In this document: positions 1-7,701 of the stretch, one piece after another
Position numbering within the stretch: the stretch's first letter is position 1
How the letters are laid out: each line of letters begins with the position of its first letter
Source of the DNA: an uncultured Agromyces sp.
GTDB lineage: Bacteria; Actinomycetota; Actinomycetes; Actinomycetales; Microbacteriaceae
DNA length: 54,612 bases
NCBI GenBank assembly: GCA_913053875.1
Contig: CAJXGN010000019.1
Span: forward strand, 1 to 54,612
Direction of reading: 5' to 3'
The notes under the pieces: generated by a model
The model's database searches: none
Seen by the model: only the letters and a program-made list of their open reading frames with translations
Told to the model about the DNA's origin: nothing
Position numbers and translations under genes: made by a program

Positions 1-2656
1 CGAGCACCTGCCGTTCGCGGGCGGTGAGCTCGTCGTCGGGTGCGGGCTCCTCACGGGTGAGCGCACCGCGGCGGGCGACGTCGTCGGCGAGCCGCACGAT
101 GAGGCCCGCGCCGAGCTCGCGCGCGGCCCGGTCGCCGTCGCGCAGCGCCGTGGCCGCGTCGTCGCGCTCGCCGGTGGCGAGCAGGCACTCCGCGCGGCGT
201 ACGAGGGCGTAGGCGTGCAGGTGACGGTGGCCGTGCTCGGCGAGCATGGCATCGGCGAAGCCGGCGGCGGCGCGAGCCGGGTCGGGCTCGAGCTCGGCGA
301 GGATGAGCGGCTCCCACGCCGGGGCGGACTCCCAGTCGCGTACGGCTGCCAGCTCTGCGGCGAGCCGACCGGCGGCGTGCTCGACGTCGGAGCCCGCCGC
401 CCGGAGCGCGGCCACGGCGCGCGCCCCGCAGGCCAGCAACTGCAGCCGATCGCCCGCCCGATCGCCCCTGCCGTCGTGAACGAGCGACCCGACGACTGCG
501 AGCGCGCGATCCGGCTCCCCGTCGGCGAGGAGTTCTTCGGCCTCGTCGGCCACCAGCCCCATCTGGATCTGCCGCTCGAACCGCGCCGCGTCCGCGAGCC
601 GGCTGATCCGCTCCCGCACGGCCCGCGCCTCTTCGGCGTCGCCGCGCCAGTGCAGCATCCGCCACCGTGTGCGTTCGAAGTACCGCTGGCCGTCGCCCCA
701 CTCGTCGCGCACGGCGGCCGTGGCGATCACCCCGTCGGCCGTCTCCCAGTCGCCGAGCGCCATGAGCGCCTCGGCGGCGTTCGCCGAGAGTGCCGTTCCC
801 GATGCGCCGCCGAGCACCCCGCGCCGGCGCGCCTCGCCGATGACGCCGAGCGCGACGTCGCGCGCACGTACGTGGCGTCCGAGCATGAGCATCGCGTCAG
901 AGGCGTTCACGGCGTAGCGCGCGCGGTTCTTCCAGCCCACCGGGTCCATCGCCAGGGAGCGCTCGAACCGGGCGAGCGACTCCTCGACCCGCCCCGAGGC
1001 CGCGAGCACGGATGCCGCCAGGTTGTCGGCACGCGCAGCCTCGTCGACGCCGTCGGAGCCGAGTCCCGGCCCCTCGGCGACGGCTGCGTCCGCGGCGGTG
1101 ATCGTACGCTCGAGGTCGCCGTGCATCAGATACGCGCCGGCCTGCGCGGCCAATATGCGCACGCGCTCGAGTCGCCCCGCCGGCGAGTCGTCGTCGGCGA
1201 CCAGCGCCAGCGACTGCTCGAGCAGGCGCTCCTCGCCCGGGCGTCCGAGCACGGTCCAGAGGGCGCCCTGCGCGCGCAGCAGGGCCGACCGCGTCAATCG
1301 GTCGGCCGGGTCGACGAGCTCGAGGCAACGCTCGACGAGCGCCAGCGCTCGCGTGTCGTCGCCGACCTCGGAGTGACGCTCCGCCGTGCGCCGCGCCATG
1401 CCGATGCGGTCGTCGCCGGCTCGACCCTCGGGATCGTCGACCGCATCCCAGAGCTCGAGCACGCGGTCGCCCATCGCAGCCGCAGTCGGGAGCGCGAAGC
1501 TCGACTCGGCCTCCGACATCGCGCGGAGCGCAGCGTCGAACGATCTGCCGAACTCGCGTGCCTCGAACCAGTGGCCGGATGCTTCGACGGCGGAGCCGCC
1601 CTCGTCGCGACGTCCGTCGAGCACCTCGGCGAACCGACGATGGTGGCGCGCCCGCTCGCCCGGCAGCAGGTGGCCCTTGACCACGTCGCGCAGCAGGGCG
1701 TGGCGGAAGGCGTAGCCGGTCGCGTCGGCGACCACGAGACCGGGGTCGATCGCCTGCCGCATCGTGTCCTCGAGCGCGTCATCGCCCAGGTCCGTCGCCG
1801 CGGCCAGGTCGTCGTGGTCGACGCGCACGCCGCCCACGGCCATGATGCGCAACACACGGCGCACCTCGGGCGCCACGGACTCGTAGCGCGCGCTGAGCAG
1901 GTCGTCGATCGACCTCGGCAGTGCGCCCTCGGCCGCGTCCATCTCCTCGACCAGGAGCGGCACGCCGCCGCTGCGCCGGTGCAGGTCATCGGCGCGGGAG
2001 GGGTCGGTGCACAGCTGCGCCACCTCGTCGCGATCGAGCGGGCCGAGCTCCATCCGCTCGGCCCAGGGGAGGCGCTCGATCTCGGCGAGGACCCCGCGCA
2101 GCGGGTGGCCGCGCGGCACGTCGGGCGTGCGCACCGTGAGCAGCACGAGCAGGCGCGCCTCTGCTGCCGCCCGCACGAGGTACGCGAGCGCCTGGATCGA
2201 GGGCGTGTCGGCCCAGTGCAGGTCCTCGACCACGACGACCACCGGTCGGTCGTCGCCGGCGGCCGCGAGGGCCGAAGCGAGCGCCTCGAAGAGCAGGCCC
2301 GCCCCGCCGCCGCTCGCGGTGCGCCCGGGCCGGAGCGCGTCGAGGGCGTCGGAGCCGCCGCTGGCGTCGTGGAGCGCGTCGTCGCCGAGCGCGTCAGCGA
2401 GGCCGCGCACGATCGGGCGCAGCGGCTGGAACGGGAGGCCGGCATCGCCGAGTCCGATGCAGCGGCCGACGAGCACGAGGGCGTCGTCGAGGCGATCGAG
2501 GAACTCGTCGACCAGGCGGCTCTTGCCGATGCCCGGCTCGCCTCCGACCACGACGCATCGGGCCCCCGCTGCGGTGGTGGAACGAGCGGCTTCGAGCAGC
2601 ACGGCGAGTTCCGCGTCGCGCCCGACCATGGGCGTGCGTGGCCGGCCGGGGGTCAT
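1..2656 (-). CDS. LuxR-family LAL-type ATP-binding regulator, copy 1 (3' end cut by window)
   Basis: This is a large transcriptional regulator of the LAL type: an N-terminal AAA-like ATPase, a long helical TPR-like middle and a C-terminal LuxR helix-turn-helix. The reverse-strand frame starts at ATG 2656, after a Shine-Dalgarno GGGAGGCG. Walker [10 protein letters not shown] lies at residues 39-46 and Walker B ends in VVVEDLHWAD near residue 150. The frame runs open to base 1, about 885 codons, and stops just inside the HTH domain (TARERQVL). By comparison with the downstream paralogue about 55 residues are missing beyond the window. It follows a small basic protein gene (2791-3030) on the same strand, the same order as in the second copy. 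The ligand and target genes cannot be told from sequence. Frame and family are clear; regulation is unknown. Confidence 0.9.
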   Translation of the reverse strand, partial: MTPGRPRTPMVGRDAELAVLLEAARSTTAAGARCVVVGGEPGIGKSRLVDEFLDRLDDALVLVGRCIGLGDAGLPFQPLRPIVRGLADALGDDALHDASGGSDALDALRPGRTASGGGAGLLFEALASALAAAGDDRPVVVVVEDLHWADTPSIQALAYLVRAAAEARLLVLLTVRTPDVPRGHPLRGVLAEIERLPWAERMELGPLDRDEVAQLCTDPSRADDLHRRSGGVPLLVEEMDAAEGALPRSIDDLLSARYESVAPEVRRVLRIMAVGGVRVDHDDLAAATDLGDDALEDTMRQAIDPGLVVADATGYAFRHALLRDVVKGHLLPGERARHHRRFAEVLDGRRDEGGSAVEASGHWFEAREFGRSFDAALRAMSEAESSFALPTAAAMGDRVLELWDAVDDPEGRAGDDRIGMARRTAERHSEVGDDTRALALVERCLELVDPADRLTRSALLRAQGALWTVLGRPGEERLLEQSLALVADDDSPAGRLERVRILAAQAGAYLMHGDLERTITAADAAVAEGPGLGSDGVDEAARADNLAASVLAASGRVEESLARFERSLAMDPVGWKNRARYAVNASDAMLMLGRHVRARDVALGVIGEARRRGVLGGASGTALSANAAEALMALGDWETADGVIATAAVRDEWGDGQRYFERTRWRMLHWRGDAEEARAVRERISRLADAARFERQIQMGLVADEAEELLADGEPDRALAVVGSLVHDGRGDRAGDRLQLLACGARAVAALRAAGSDVEHAAGRLAAELAAVRDWESAPAWEPLILAELEPDPARAAAGFADAMLAEHGHRHLHAYALVRRAECLLATGERDDAATALRDGDRAARELGAGLIVRLADDVARRGALTREEPAPDDELTARERQVL

Positions 2657-2790
2657 GTCAGCTCGCCTCCCACTGCGTCATACTCCCACGGCGGCGCGGT
2701 CCGTGGCAGGCGCCACGGACCGCGTGCCGACGAGTCGCGTCGAGGTCGAAGCTGCTTGGAGCGCCGAGCGGCTCGGAGCCGACCGACCGC

Positions 2791-3030
2791 TCAGAGGTGC
2801 TTGGTGCGCATGACCACGGCGTGGTGGTGCACGCGGGCGAGGTGCCGGATGCGGAGTCGACGGCGAGCACGGCGGTACCCGCGCACGAGGGCGCGGTCGA
2901 TACGGTGCCACGCATGCTCGGGCAGCTGGCCGCGCTCGGCGGCGACGCGCCGGTGCTCGCGGTCGGTGGCCTGCCGCTTGGCCTCGTGGGCGTAGAGCGC
3001 TTCTGCGACGACGGTGTTCGCGTAGTACAT
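2791..3030 (-). CDS. Small, very basic protein of unknown function, unit copy 1
   Basis: This encodes 79 residues beginning MYYANTVVAEAL and ending in an Arg/His-rich tail. It has no membrane segment and no domain I recognise. ATG 3030 is preceded by a GGGGGA Shine-Dalgarno about 9 bases upstream; a longer reading from 3153 is possible but lacks a ribosome site. The gene lies 134 bases upstream of LAL copy 1, exactly as the 71-residue gene at 6243-6458 lies upstream of LAL copy 2. The two small proteins align weakly over the first 35 residues (shared pattern M..A.T.VA..L..H.A then an E-R-R-x-A-E-R segment), so they look like diverged copies. Placement suggests a partner or leader gene of the regulator, but this is inference. 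Confidence 0.65.
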   Translation of the reverse strand: MYYANTVVAEALYAHEAKRQATDREHRRVAAERGQLPEHAWHRIDRALVRGYRRARRRLRIRHLARVHHHAVVMRTKHL

Positions 3031-3034
3031 GGTT

Positions 3035-3051
3035 CCGATTCCCCCAATCGG
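3035..3051 (-). promoter_or_regulatory. Dyad that places the ribosome-binding site in its loop
   Basis: CCGATT and AATCGG form perfect 6-base arms around a five-base loop. Read on the minus strand the loop is GGGGG, the Shine-Dalgarno of the small gene starting at 3030. A hairpin here could limit ribosome access, or it could be a protein-binding site. Only the dyad itself is observed. Confidence 0.4.
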
Positions 3052-3253
3052 AGCGACGCCTCGGGATCGCGCCGCCACCACTTCAGGCTCCCGCGACCCG
3101 CCGACACGCGCATCGGCGCGTGCACCGGTCCACGCTGCGGTCCACGAGCACATGGCCTCGGTGCGCGCCGTGCGAACGCGTCCGTGCCAGCCGTCGCGCG
3201 CGCCGGTGCGTGCACCGAGGGCCCACGGGTCCGCATCGTGCGAGTCGGGTTGC

Positions 3254-6091
3254 TCAAGAGGCGCGGCTCTCCTCGGCGGTACGGGCGAGCACGGCGGCCT
3301 CGGTGCGGCTGGCGACGCCGAGCTTGCGCAGCACCGCGGAGACGTGCACGCTCACGGTCTTGCCGCTGATGAAGAGTCGCTCGCCGATCTGGCGGTTCGA
3401 CAGGCCCTCGGCGACGAGGTCGAGCACCTGCCGTTCGCGGGCGGTGAGCTCGTCGTCGGGTGCGGGCTCCTCGCGCGCGAGCCCTCCACGCAGGGCGACG
3501 TCCTCGGCCATCTGCGAGATCAGCCCGGCCCCGAGCTCCCGTGCGACCCGGTCGCCGTCGCGCAACGCGACCTCGGCTGCGGTGCGGTGACCGGTTGCGA
3601 GCAGGCACTCCGCGCGGCGCACGAGCGCGTAGGCGTGCAGGTGGCGCTGGCCGCACTCGGCGAGCATCGCCTCGGCGGCCGCTTCGAATCGTTCCGCCGC
3701 AACAACCGGGTCGGCCTCGAGCTCCGCGACGATGAGCGGCTCCCACGCCTGCGCGGACTCCCACTCGCGCAAGCCGTTCAGCTCCGCTGCGATCCGGCGC
3801 ACGGTCGGCTCGACGTCGGCACCCGTCGCACGCAGCGAGGCGGCAGCACGCGCCCCGCACAGCAGCAGGTGCAGCCGGTCGTCGGGCCGGTCCCCTCGAC
3901 CGTCGAATGCGACTGGGCCGACCACGTCGAGGACGCGCTCGGCCCGCCCGTCGGCCAGCAGCTCCTCGGCCTCGTCGATCGCAAGGTCGAACTGCAACTG
4001 CCGTTCGATGGGCGCCACCCTGGACATCTGCCGGCTCAGCAGCGCGCGCAGCGGTCTGGCTGCGTCGAGTTCGCCCCGCCAGAGCAGCATCCGCCAGCGC
4101 AGGCGTTCGGCGTAGCGCTGCACGTCGTGCCACTCCTCATGCACCGCAGCGGCCGCCACAAGTTCCGCTGCGGTCTCCCAGTCGCCGAGCGACAGGAGCG
4201 CGTTGACCGCGGTACCTGTCAGCGCGGAGGCGGGGCCGCCACCGATCTCGCCCCGTCGACGCATCTCGTCGAGCCCGTCGAGGGCGAGGTCGCGCGCGCG
4301 GGTGTTGCGCCCGAGCTGGCGCATCTCCGCGGAGTAGTTCACCGCGTAGCGCCGCCGGTTCGACCAGCTCGACGGGTCGAGCTCGAGCGAGTGCTGGTAG
4401 CGAGGGAGGGCCTCCGCGGTGCGACCGGCGTCGCCGAGGGCGGTCGCCGCCATGTTCTCGGCGCGGGCCGCCTCGCCCAGTGCATCCGGCCCGAGGTCGC
4501 GGCTCTCGGCGACGGCCGCGTCCGCTGCGGCCACGGCCCCTGGGGGATCACAGGCGATCATGCACGTAGCCGCCTGTGCGGCGAGCACGCGCACGCGCTC
4601 GATACGTGCAGCGGCCGAGTCGTCGGCGCGGGTCAGCTCGAGCGCCTGCTCGAGGAGGCGCTCCTCGCCGGGGCGGCCGAGGAAGCTCCAGATGGCGCCC
4701 TGCACGCGGAGCAGCGCCGACCTGGTCAGCCGGTCGGCGGGATCCACGACCTCGAGACAACGCTCCGTCAGCGCGAGGGCCCGGGCGTCGTCGCCCACCG
4801 CGCGGTAGAGGTCGGCCGTTCGGCGCGCCATGCCGATGCGGTCGATGCCGGCGCGCCCTTCCGGATCGTCGACCACGTCCCAGAGCTCGAGCACGCGATC
4901 GCCCATGGCCGCTGCGGTGGTGAGCGCGAAGCTCGACTCCGACTCCGGAAGCGCGCGGAGCGCGGCGTCGAACGACCGGGTGAAGTCGCGTGCCTCGAAC
5001 CAGTGGCCGGATGCCTCGACGGCGGAGCCGCTCATCTCGCGGCGCGCGTCGAGCACCTCGGCGAACCTCCGGTGGTGGCGCGCGCGCTCACCGGGAAGCA
5101 AGTGGCCCTCGACCACGTCGCGCAAGAGGGCGTGGCGGAAGGCGTATCCGGTCGCGTCGGCGACGACGAGACCACGGTCGATCGCCTGGCGCATCGCCTC
5201 CTCGAGTACGTCGTCGTCGGTGGCGGTCGCGGTGACGAGGTCGTCGTGGTCGACGCGCACCCCGCCGACCGCCATGATCCGCAGCACCCGTCTCACGTCG
5301 GGTGTGACCGACTCGTAGCGCGCGGTGAGCAGGTCGTCGAGCGAGCGGGGGAGGCCGCCGCCTGCGGCATCCATCTCCTCGACGAGGAACGGCACGCCGC
5401 CGCTGCGCCGGTGCAGCTCGTCCGCGCGCGACGGGTCCGTGCAGAGCCGCGCCACCTCGTCGCGATCGAGCGGGCCGAGCTCCACCCGCTCGACCCAGGG
5501 GAGACGTTCGACCTCGGCGAGCACCGCGCGGAGCGGATGGCCTCGCGGCATGTCCGGCGTGCGCACCGTGAGCACGAGCAGCAGCCGCGCGTCCGACACC
5601 GCGCGAGCGAGGTACAAGAGCGCGTGCACCGACGGCGTGTCGGCCCAGTGCACGTCCTCCACGACGACCACGACCGGCTGGTCGTCCCCGGCGGCCGTGA
5701 GCGCGGATGCGAGCGCTTCGAACAGCAGCCCGGACGAGCCACCGCTCGCCGCGCGGCCCGGCCGGAGGGCGTCGAGGGCGTCGGTCCCACCCGCAGCGTC
5801 GGCGAGCGCATCGTCGCCGAGGGCCTCCGCGAGTCCGCGCACGATCGGGCGCAACGGCTGGAACGGCAGCCCCCCGTCGCCGAGGCCCACGCACCGGCCG
5901 ACCAGCACGAGCGCGCCGTCGTCGGCACGGGCGAGGAACTCCTCGACCAGGCGACTCTTGCCGATGCCGGGCTCGCCGCCGACCACCACGCAACGTGCTT
6001 CGTTGACGGAGGAGGCGCGTGCGGCATCGAGCAGCACGTCGAGTTCCGCGTCGCGCCCCACCATGGACGGACGCGACGGGCTGCTGATCAC
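3254..6091 (-). CDS. LuxR-family LAL-type ATP-binding regulator, copy 2 (complete)
   Basis: This 945-residue regulator has the full LAL architecture. Walker [10 protein letters not shown] is at residues 39-46 and Walker [13 protein letters not shown] at about 140-151. An ATPase lid follows, then roughly 500 residues of helical repeats like those of MalT-type regulators, and a LuxR HTH at about 881-945 ([35 protein letters not shown]). Such proteins bind an inducer in the helical region and activate transcription in an ATP-dependent way. The start is GTG 6091, behind GGGAGGCGAG; an internal ATG at 6064 is also possible but lacks a Shine-Dalgarno. It is paralogous to copy 1 over its whole length at an offset of about 3420 bases. 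No receiver domain is present, so it is not a two-component regulator. The inducer is unknown. Confidence 0.95.
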   Translation of the reverse strand: MISSPSRPSMVGRDAELDVLLDAARASSVNEARCVVVGGEPGIGKSRLVEEFLARADDGALVLVGRCVGLGDGGLPFQPLRPIVRGLAEALGDDALADAAGGTDALDALRPGRAASGGSSGLLFEALASALTAAGDDQPVVVVVEDVHWADTPSVHALLYLARAVSDARLLLVLTVRTPDMPRGHPLRAVLAEVERLPWVERVELGPLDRDEVARLCTDPSRADELHRRSGGVPFLVEEMDAAGGGLPRSLDDLLTARYESVTPDVRRVLRIMAVGGVRVDHDDLVTATATDDDVLEEAMRQAIDRGLVVADATGYAFRHALLRDVVEGHLLPGERARHHRRFAEVLDARREMSGSAVEASGHWFEARDFTRSFDAALRALPESESSFALTTAAAMGDRVLELWDVVDDPEGRAGIDRIGMARRTADLYRAVGDDARALALTERCLEVVDPADRLTRSALLRVQGAIWSFLGRPGEERLLEQALELTRADDSAAARIERVRVLAAQAATCMIACDPPGAVAAADAAVAESRDLGPDALGEAARAENMAATALGDAGRTAEALPRYQHSLELDPSSWSNRRRYAVNYSAEMRQLGRNTRARDLALDGLDEMRRRGEIGGGPASALTGTAVNALLSLGDWETAAELVAAAAVHEEWHDVQRYAERLRWRMLLWRGELDAARPLRALLSRQMSRVAPIERQLQFDLAIDEAEELLADGRAERVLDVVGPVAFDGRGDRPDDRLHLLLCGARAAASLRATGADVEPTVRRIAAELNGLREWESAQAWEPLIVAELEADPVVAAERFEAAAEAMLAECGQRHLHAYALVRRAECLLATGHRTAAEVALRDGDRVARELGAGLISQMAEDVALRGGLAREEPAPDDELTARERQVLDLVAEGLSNRQIGERLFISGKTVSVHVSAVLRKLGVASRTEAAVLARTAEESRAS

Positions 6092-6242
6092 GTCGGCTCG
6101 CCTCCCGGGGCCGGAGCGGACGGCGCATCCCCGAAGCGGGCTGCGCCGCGGTCACGGCCCCATGGTCCCACGGGGTGGGTGCGGGGCGCTGGACCCAGAA
6201 CGGGGCGCACGGCCGCCCTGCCGCGGTGTCGACGGGACGCCG

Positions 6243-6458
6243 TCACGCGTGACGGTGGCCGCGGGCGGTGATGCGGGCACCGCTCAACGCGCTTGCGATG
6301 CGGCTGCGGATGCGGGCGATGAACCGGGGCCGCTCCGGGGCGACGCCCGCGGCTGCGGCGCGCTCGGCGATGCGGCGGCGGCGCTCGGCCTCGACCTGGA
6401 GGTCGGCGGCGCGGTGACGGTCGAGCTGGGCGGCGACGTGGGTGGTGGCGAAGTCCAT
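6243..6458 (-). CDS. Small, very basic protein of unknown function, unit copy 2
   Basis: This encodes 71 residues starting MDFATTHVAAQLDRH. An E-R-R-R-R-I-A-E-R segment is followed by an Arg/Ala-rich tail. It has no signal peptide or membrane segment. ATG 6458 follows GAGGAG at a 6-base spacing, which is convincing for such a short gene. It lies 151 bases upstream of LAL copy 2 on the same strand and mirrors the 2791-3030 gene upstream of LAL copy 1. I do not recognise the family. Its upstream region carries a perfect dyad and phased repeats (see separate entries), so expression of the unit is probably controlled there. Confidence 0.7.
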   Translation of the reverse strand: MDFATTHVAAQLDRHRAADLQVEAERRRRIAERAAAAGVAPERPRFIARIRSRIASALSGARITARGHRHA

Positions 6459-6536
6459 GATCTGCTCCTCGGGTGCGGTGCTGCGTCGGTTGATGCATCC
6501 GAGATTCCTCCCTGAGGCACCTCACCCGGATCGGAC

Positions 6537-6556
6537 AGGTGCCCTATATGGCACCT
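6537..6556. promoter_or_regulatory. Perfect dyad, candidate operator upstream of unit copy 2
   Basis: AGGTGCC and GGCACCT form perfect 7-base arms around CTATAT. A further half-site GGCACCTCA (6516-6524) repeats the 6550-6558 half. The dyad lies about 80 bases upstream of the small gene start at 6458, and the AT-rich centre (ATATAG on the minus strand) could overlap a -10 element. The binding protein is unknown; autoregulation by a LAL protein is one possibility. Confidence 0.45.
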
Positions 6557-6566
6557 CAGATTGCGC

Positions 6567-6598
6567 GGCATCCGCCTCAGAATCAGCCCGCGGATGCC
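6567..6598 (-). terminator. Hairpin downstream of the CPBP protease gene
   Basis: GGCATCCGC (6567-6575) and GCGGATGCC (6590-6598) form a perfect 9-base stem with a 14-base loop, 35 bases past the stop codon of the gene at 6633-7436. There is no U-tract, which is usual for terminators in very GC-rich actinobacteria. Confidence 0.45.
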
Positions 6599-6632
6599 TC
6601 AGACAGCGCCCCACGGCACCGACGAGCGCGCC

Positions 6633-7436
6633 TCAGGACGCGGGCACGCCGAACAGCGTCGGCCACCAGGCCACGGCGAGCGGGTAGCCGATGAACGAGG
6701 CCATGTCGATGATCCAGTGCGCGATCACGAGCGGCATGGTGCGGCCCCAGCGGGCGTAGCACCAGCCGAACACGACGCCCATGGCGACGTTGCCGATGAA
6801 CGGGCCGATGCCCTGGTACAGGTGGTAGGTGCCGCGCAGCAGCGCGCTCGCGCCGATGATGCCCCAGGTGCCCCAGCCGAGTTCGCGCAACCGGGTGAAG
6901 AGGTAGCCGACGACGATCACCTCCTCGACCAGCGCGGCGCGGAGCGCCGAGAGCACGAGGATCGGCACGGTCCACCAGAAGGTGTCGAGCGGCGACGGCA
7001 CGACGGTGACGGTGATGCCGAGCGCGCGGCCGGCGGCGTAGAGCGCGAGCCCGGGGATGCCGATGACGAACACCAGGGCGACGCCGGTGCCGAGGTCGCG
7101 CAACGGGCGTGTCAGGTCGAACCCGATGCGACGGAAGGCGCTGCGCCCCGGCTGCCAGAGCAGGTAGAGCACGAGCGCGACGACGAACAGGTCGAAGAAG
7201 ACGTCGAGGAACTGGTAGGTGAAGTCGAGCCACTCGCGTTCCGAGCGCGAGGTGTTGATCGAGGCCGTCTGGTCCCCGAGCGGGGTGTCCGCGGTGAGGC
7301 GGGCCGTGATCGAGACGATGGAGTAGACGGCGGATGCCCCGAGCGAGAGCCCGAGCACGATGACGAGCTCCCAGATCGTGCGGGAGTGGGACACGCGTCC
7401 CACTGGTGTCGATCCAGTCGATCCATTCGTCCACAT
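6633..7436 (-). CDS. CPBP-family (CAAX-like) intramembrane metalloprotease
   Basis: This is a polytopic membrane protein of about 267 residues with hydrophobic segments throughout. The three CPBP/Abi motifs are present: a glutamate pair (EEVIVVGYLF), the first histidine in GTYHLYQG, and a second histidine in VIAHWIID. The family cleaves membrane-bound substrates or protects against bacteriocins in other bacteria; here no substrate is suggested by context. The EExxxR motif has Val where Arg is normal. ATG 7436 (MWTNGS) is the most natural start; an in-frame extension to 7499 exists and no clear Shine-Dalgarno decides between them. It is transcribed away from the peptide transporter. Confidence 0.85.
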   Translation of the reverse strand: MWTNGSTGSTPVGRVSHSRTIWELVIVLGLSLGASAVYSIVSITARLTADTPLGDQTASINTSRSEREWLDFTYQFLDVFFDLFVVALVLYLLWQPGRSAFRRIGFDLTRPLRDLGTGVALVFVIGIPGLALYAAGRALGITVTVVPSPLDTFWWTVPILVLSALRAALVEEVIVVGYLFTRLRELGWGTWGIIGASALLRGTYHLYQGIGPFIGNVAMGVVFGWCYARWGRTMPLVIAHWIIDMASFIGYPLAVAWWPTLFGVPAS

Positions 7437-7552
7437 GGCTTCGATTCTCACATCCCGCGCATCGCGCTCAAATGAGCATTCTTCGACTATTCGTTGCATC
7501 GTCGGCGCAGTTGACGCTCGAATCGTGCGTAGTTCGCAAAGAAACGCTCCGC

Positions 7553-7572
7553 TCGTTACTACTCGGTAACGA
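7553..7572. promoter_or_regulatory. Dyad upstream of the binding-protein promoter, candidate operator
   Basis: TCGTTAC and GTAACGA form perfect 7-base arms around TACTCG. The site ends 13 bases upstream of the -35 element of the peptide-binding protein gene, a position typical for an activator or upstream repressor site. The region is locally AT-rich compared with the flanks. No regulator can be named. Confidence 0.4.
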
Positions 7573-7585
7573 ATTCCGCTTCAAG

Positions 7586-7614
7586 TTGGAACCACCCCCG
7601 CGCCGATTTAGAGT
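7586..7614 (+). promoter_or_regulatory. Promoter of the peptide-binding protein gene
   Basis: TTGGAA (7586-7591) and TAGAGT (7609-7614) are separated by 17 bases, a good housekeeping sigma match. The predicted transcript starts near 7621 and carries a leader of about 80 bases. That leader includes a hairpin CCGGCGC/GCGCCGG (7633-7652), and a strong AGGAGG sits at 7692-7697. Confidence 0.6.
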
Positions 7615-7701
7615 CTCTGTCATTGGTGTCGGCCGGCGCTCTCGGGCGCCGGTCGATCTTGTGGAAACAACTACACCTTGCACCCCTGCACAGGAGGAAA
7701 T

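Larger units (their letters stand above)
1..6458. repeat. Ancient tandem duplication of a two-gene unit
   Basis: Bases 1-3030 and 3421-6458 are two copies of the same order on the minus strand: small basic protein, gap of 130-150 bases, LAL regulator. The regulator genes align collinearly; base 1 matches base 3421, and the offset drifts to about 3435 near the 5' ends through small indels. Protein-level similarity between the regulators is high throughout, whereas the small proteins and the gaps have diverged strongly. Confidence 0.85.

Noticed and set aside
215..2995. A 926-codon open frame on the plus strand opposite LAL copy 1
   Set aside because: The minus-strand frame has Walker motifs, a ribosome site and a full-length paralogue; the plus frame has no recognisable motif. 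The same holds for 3029-6271.
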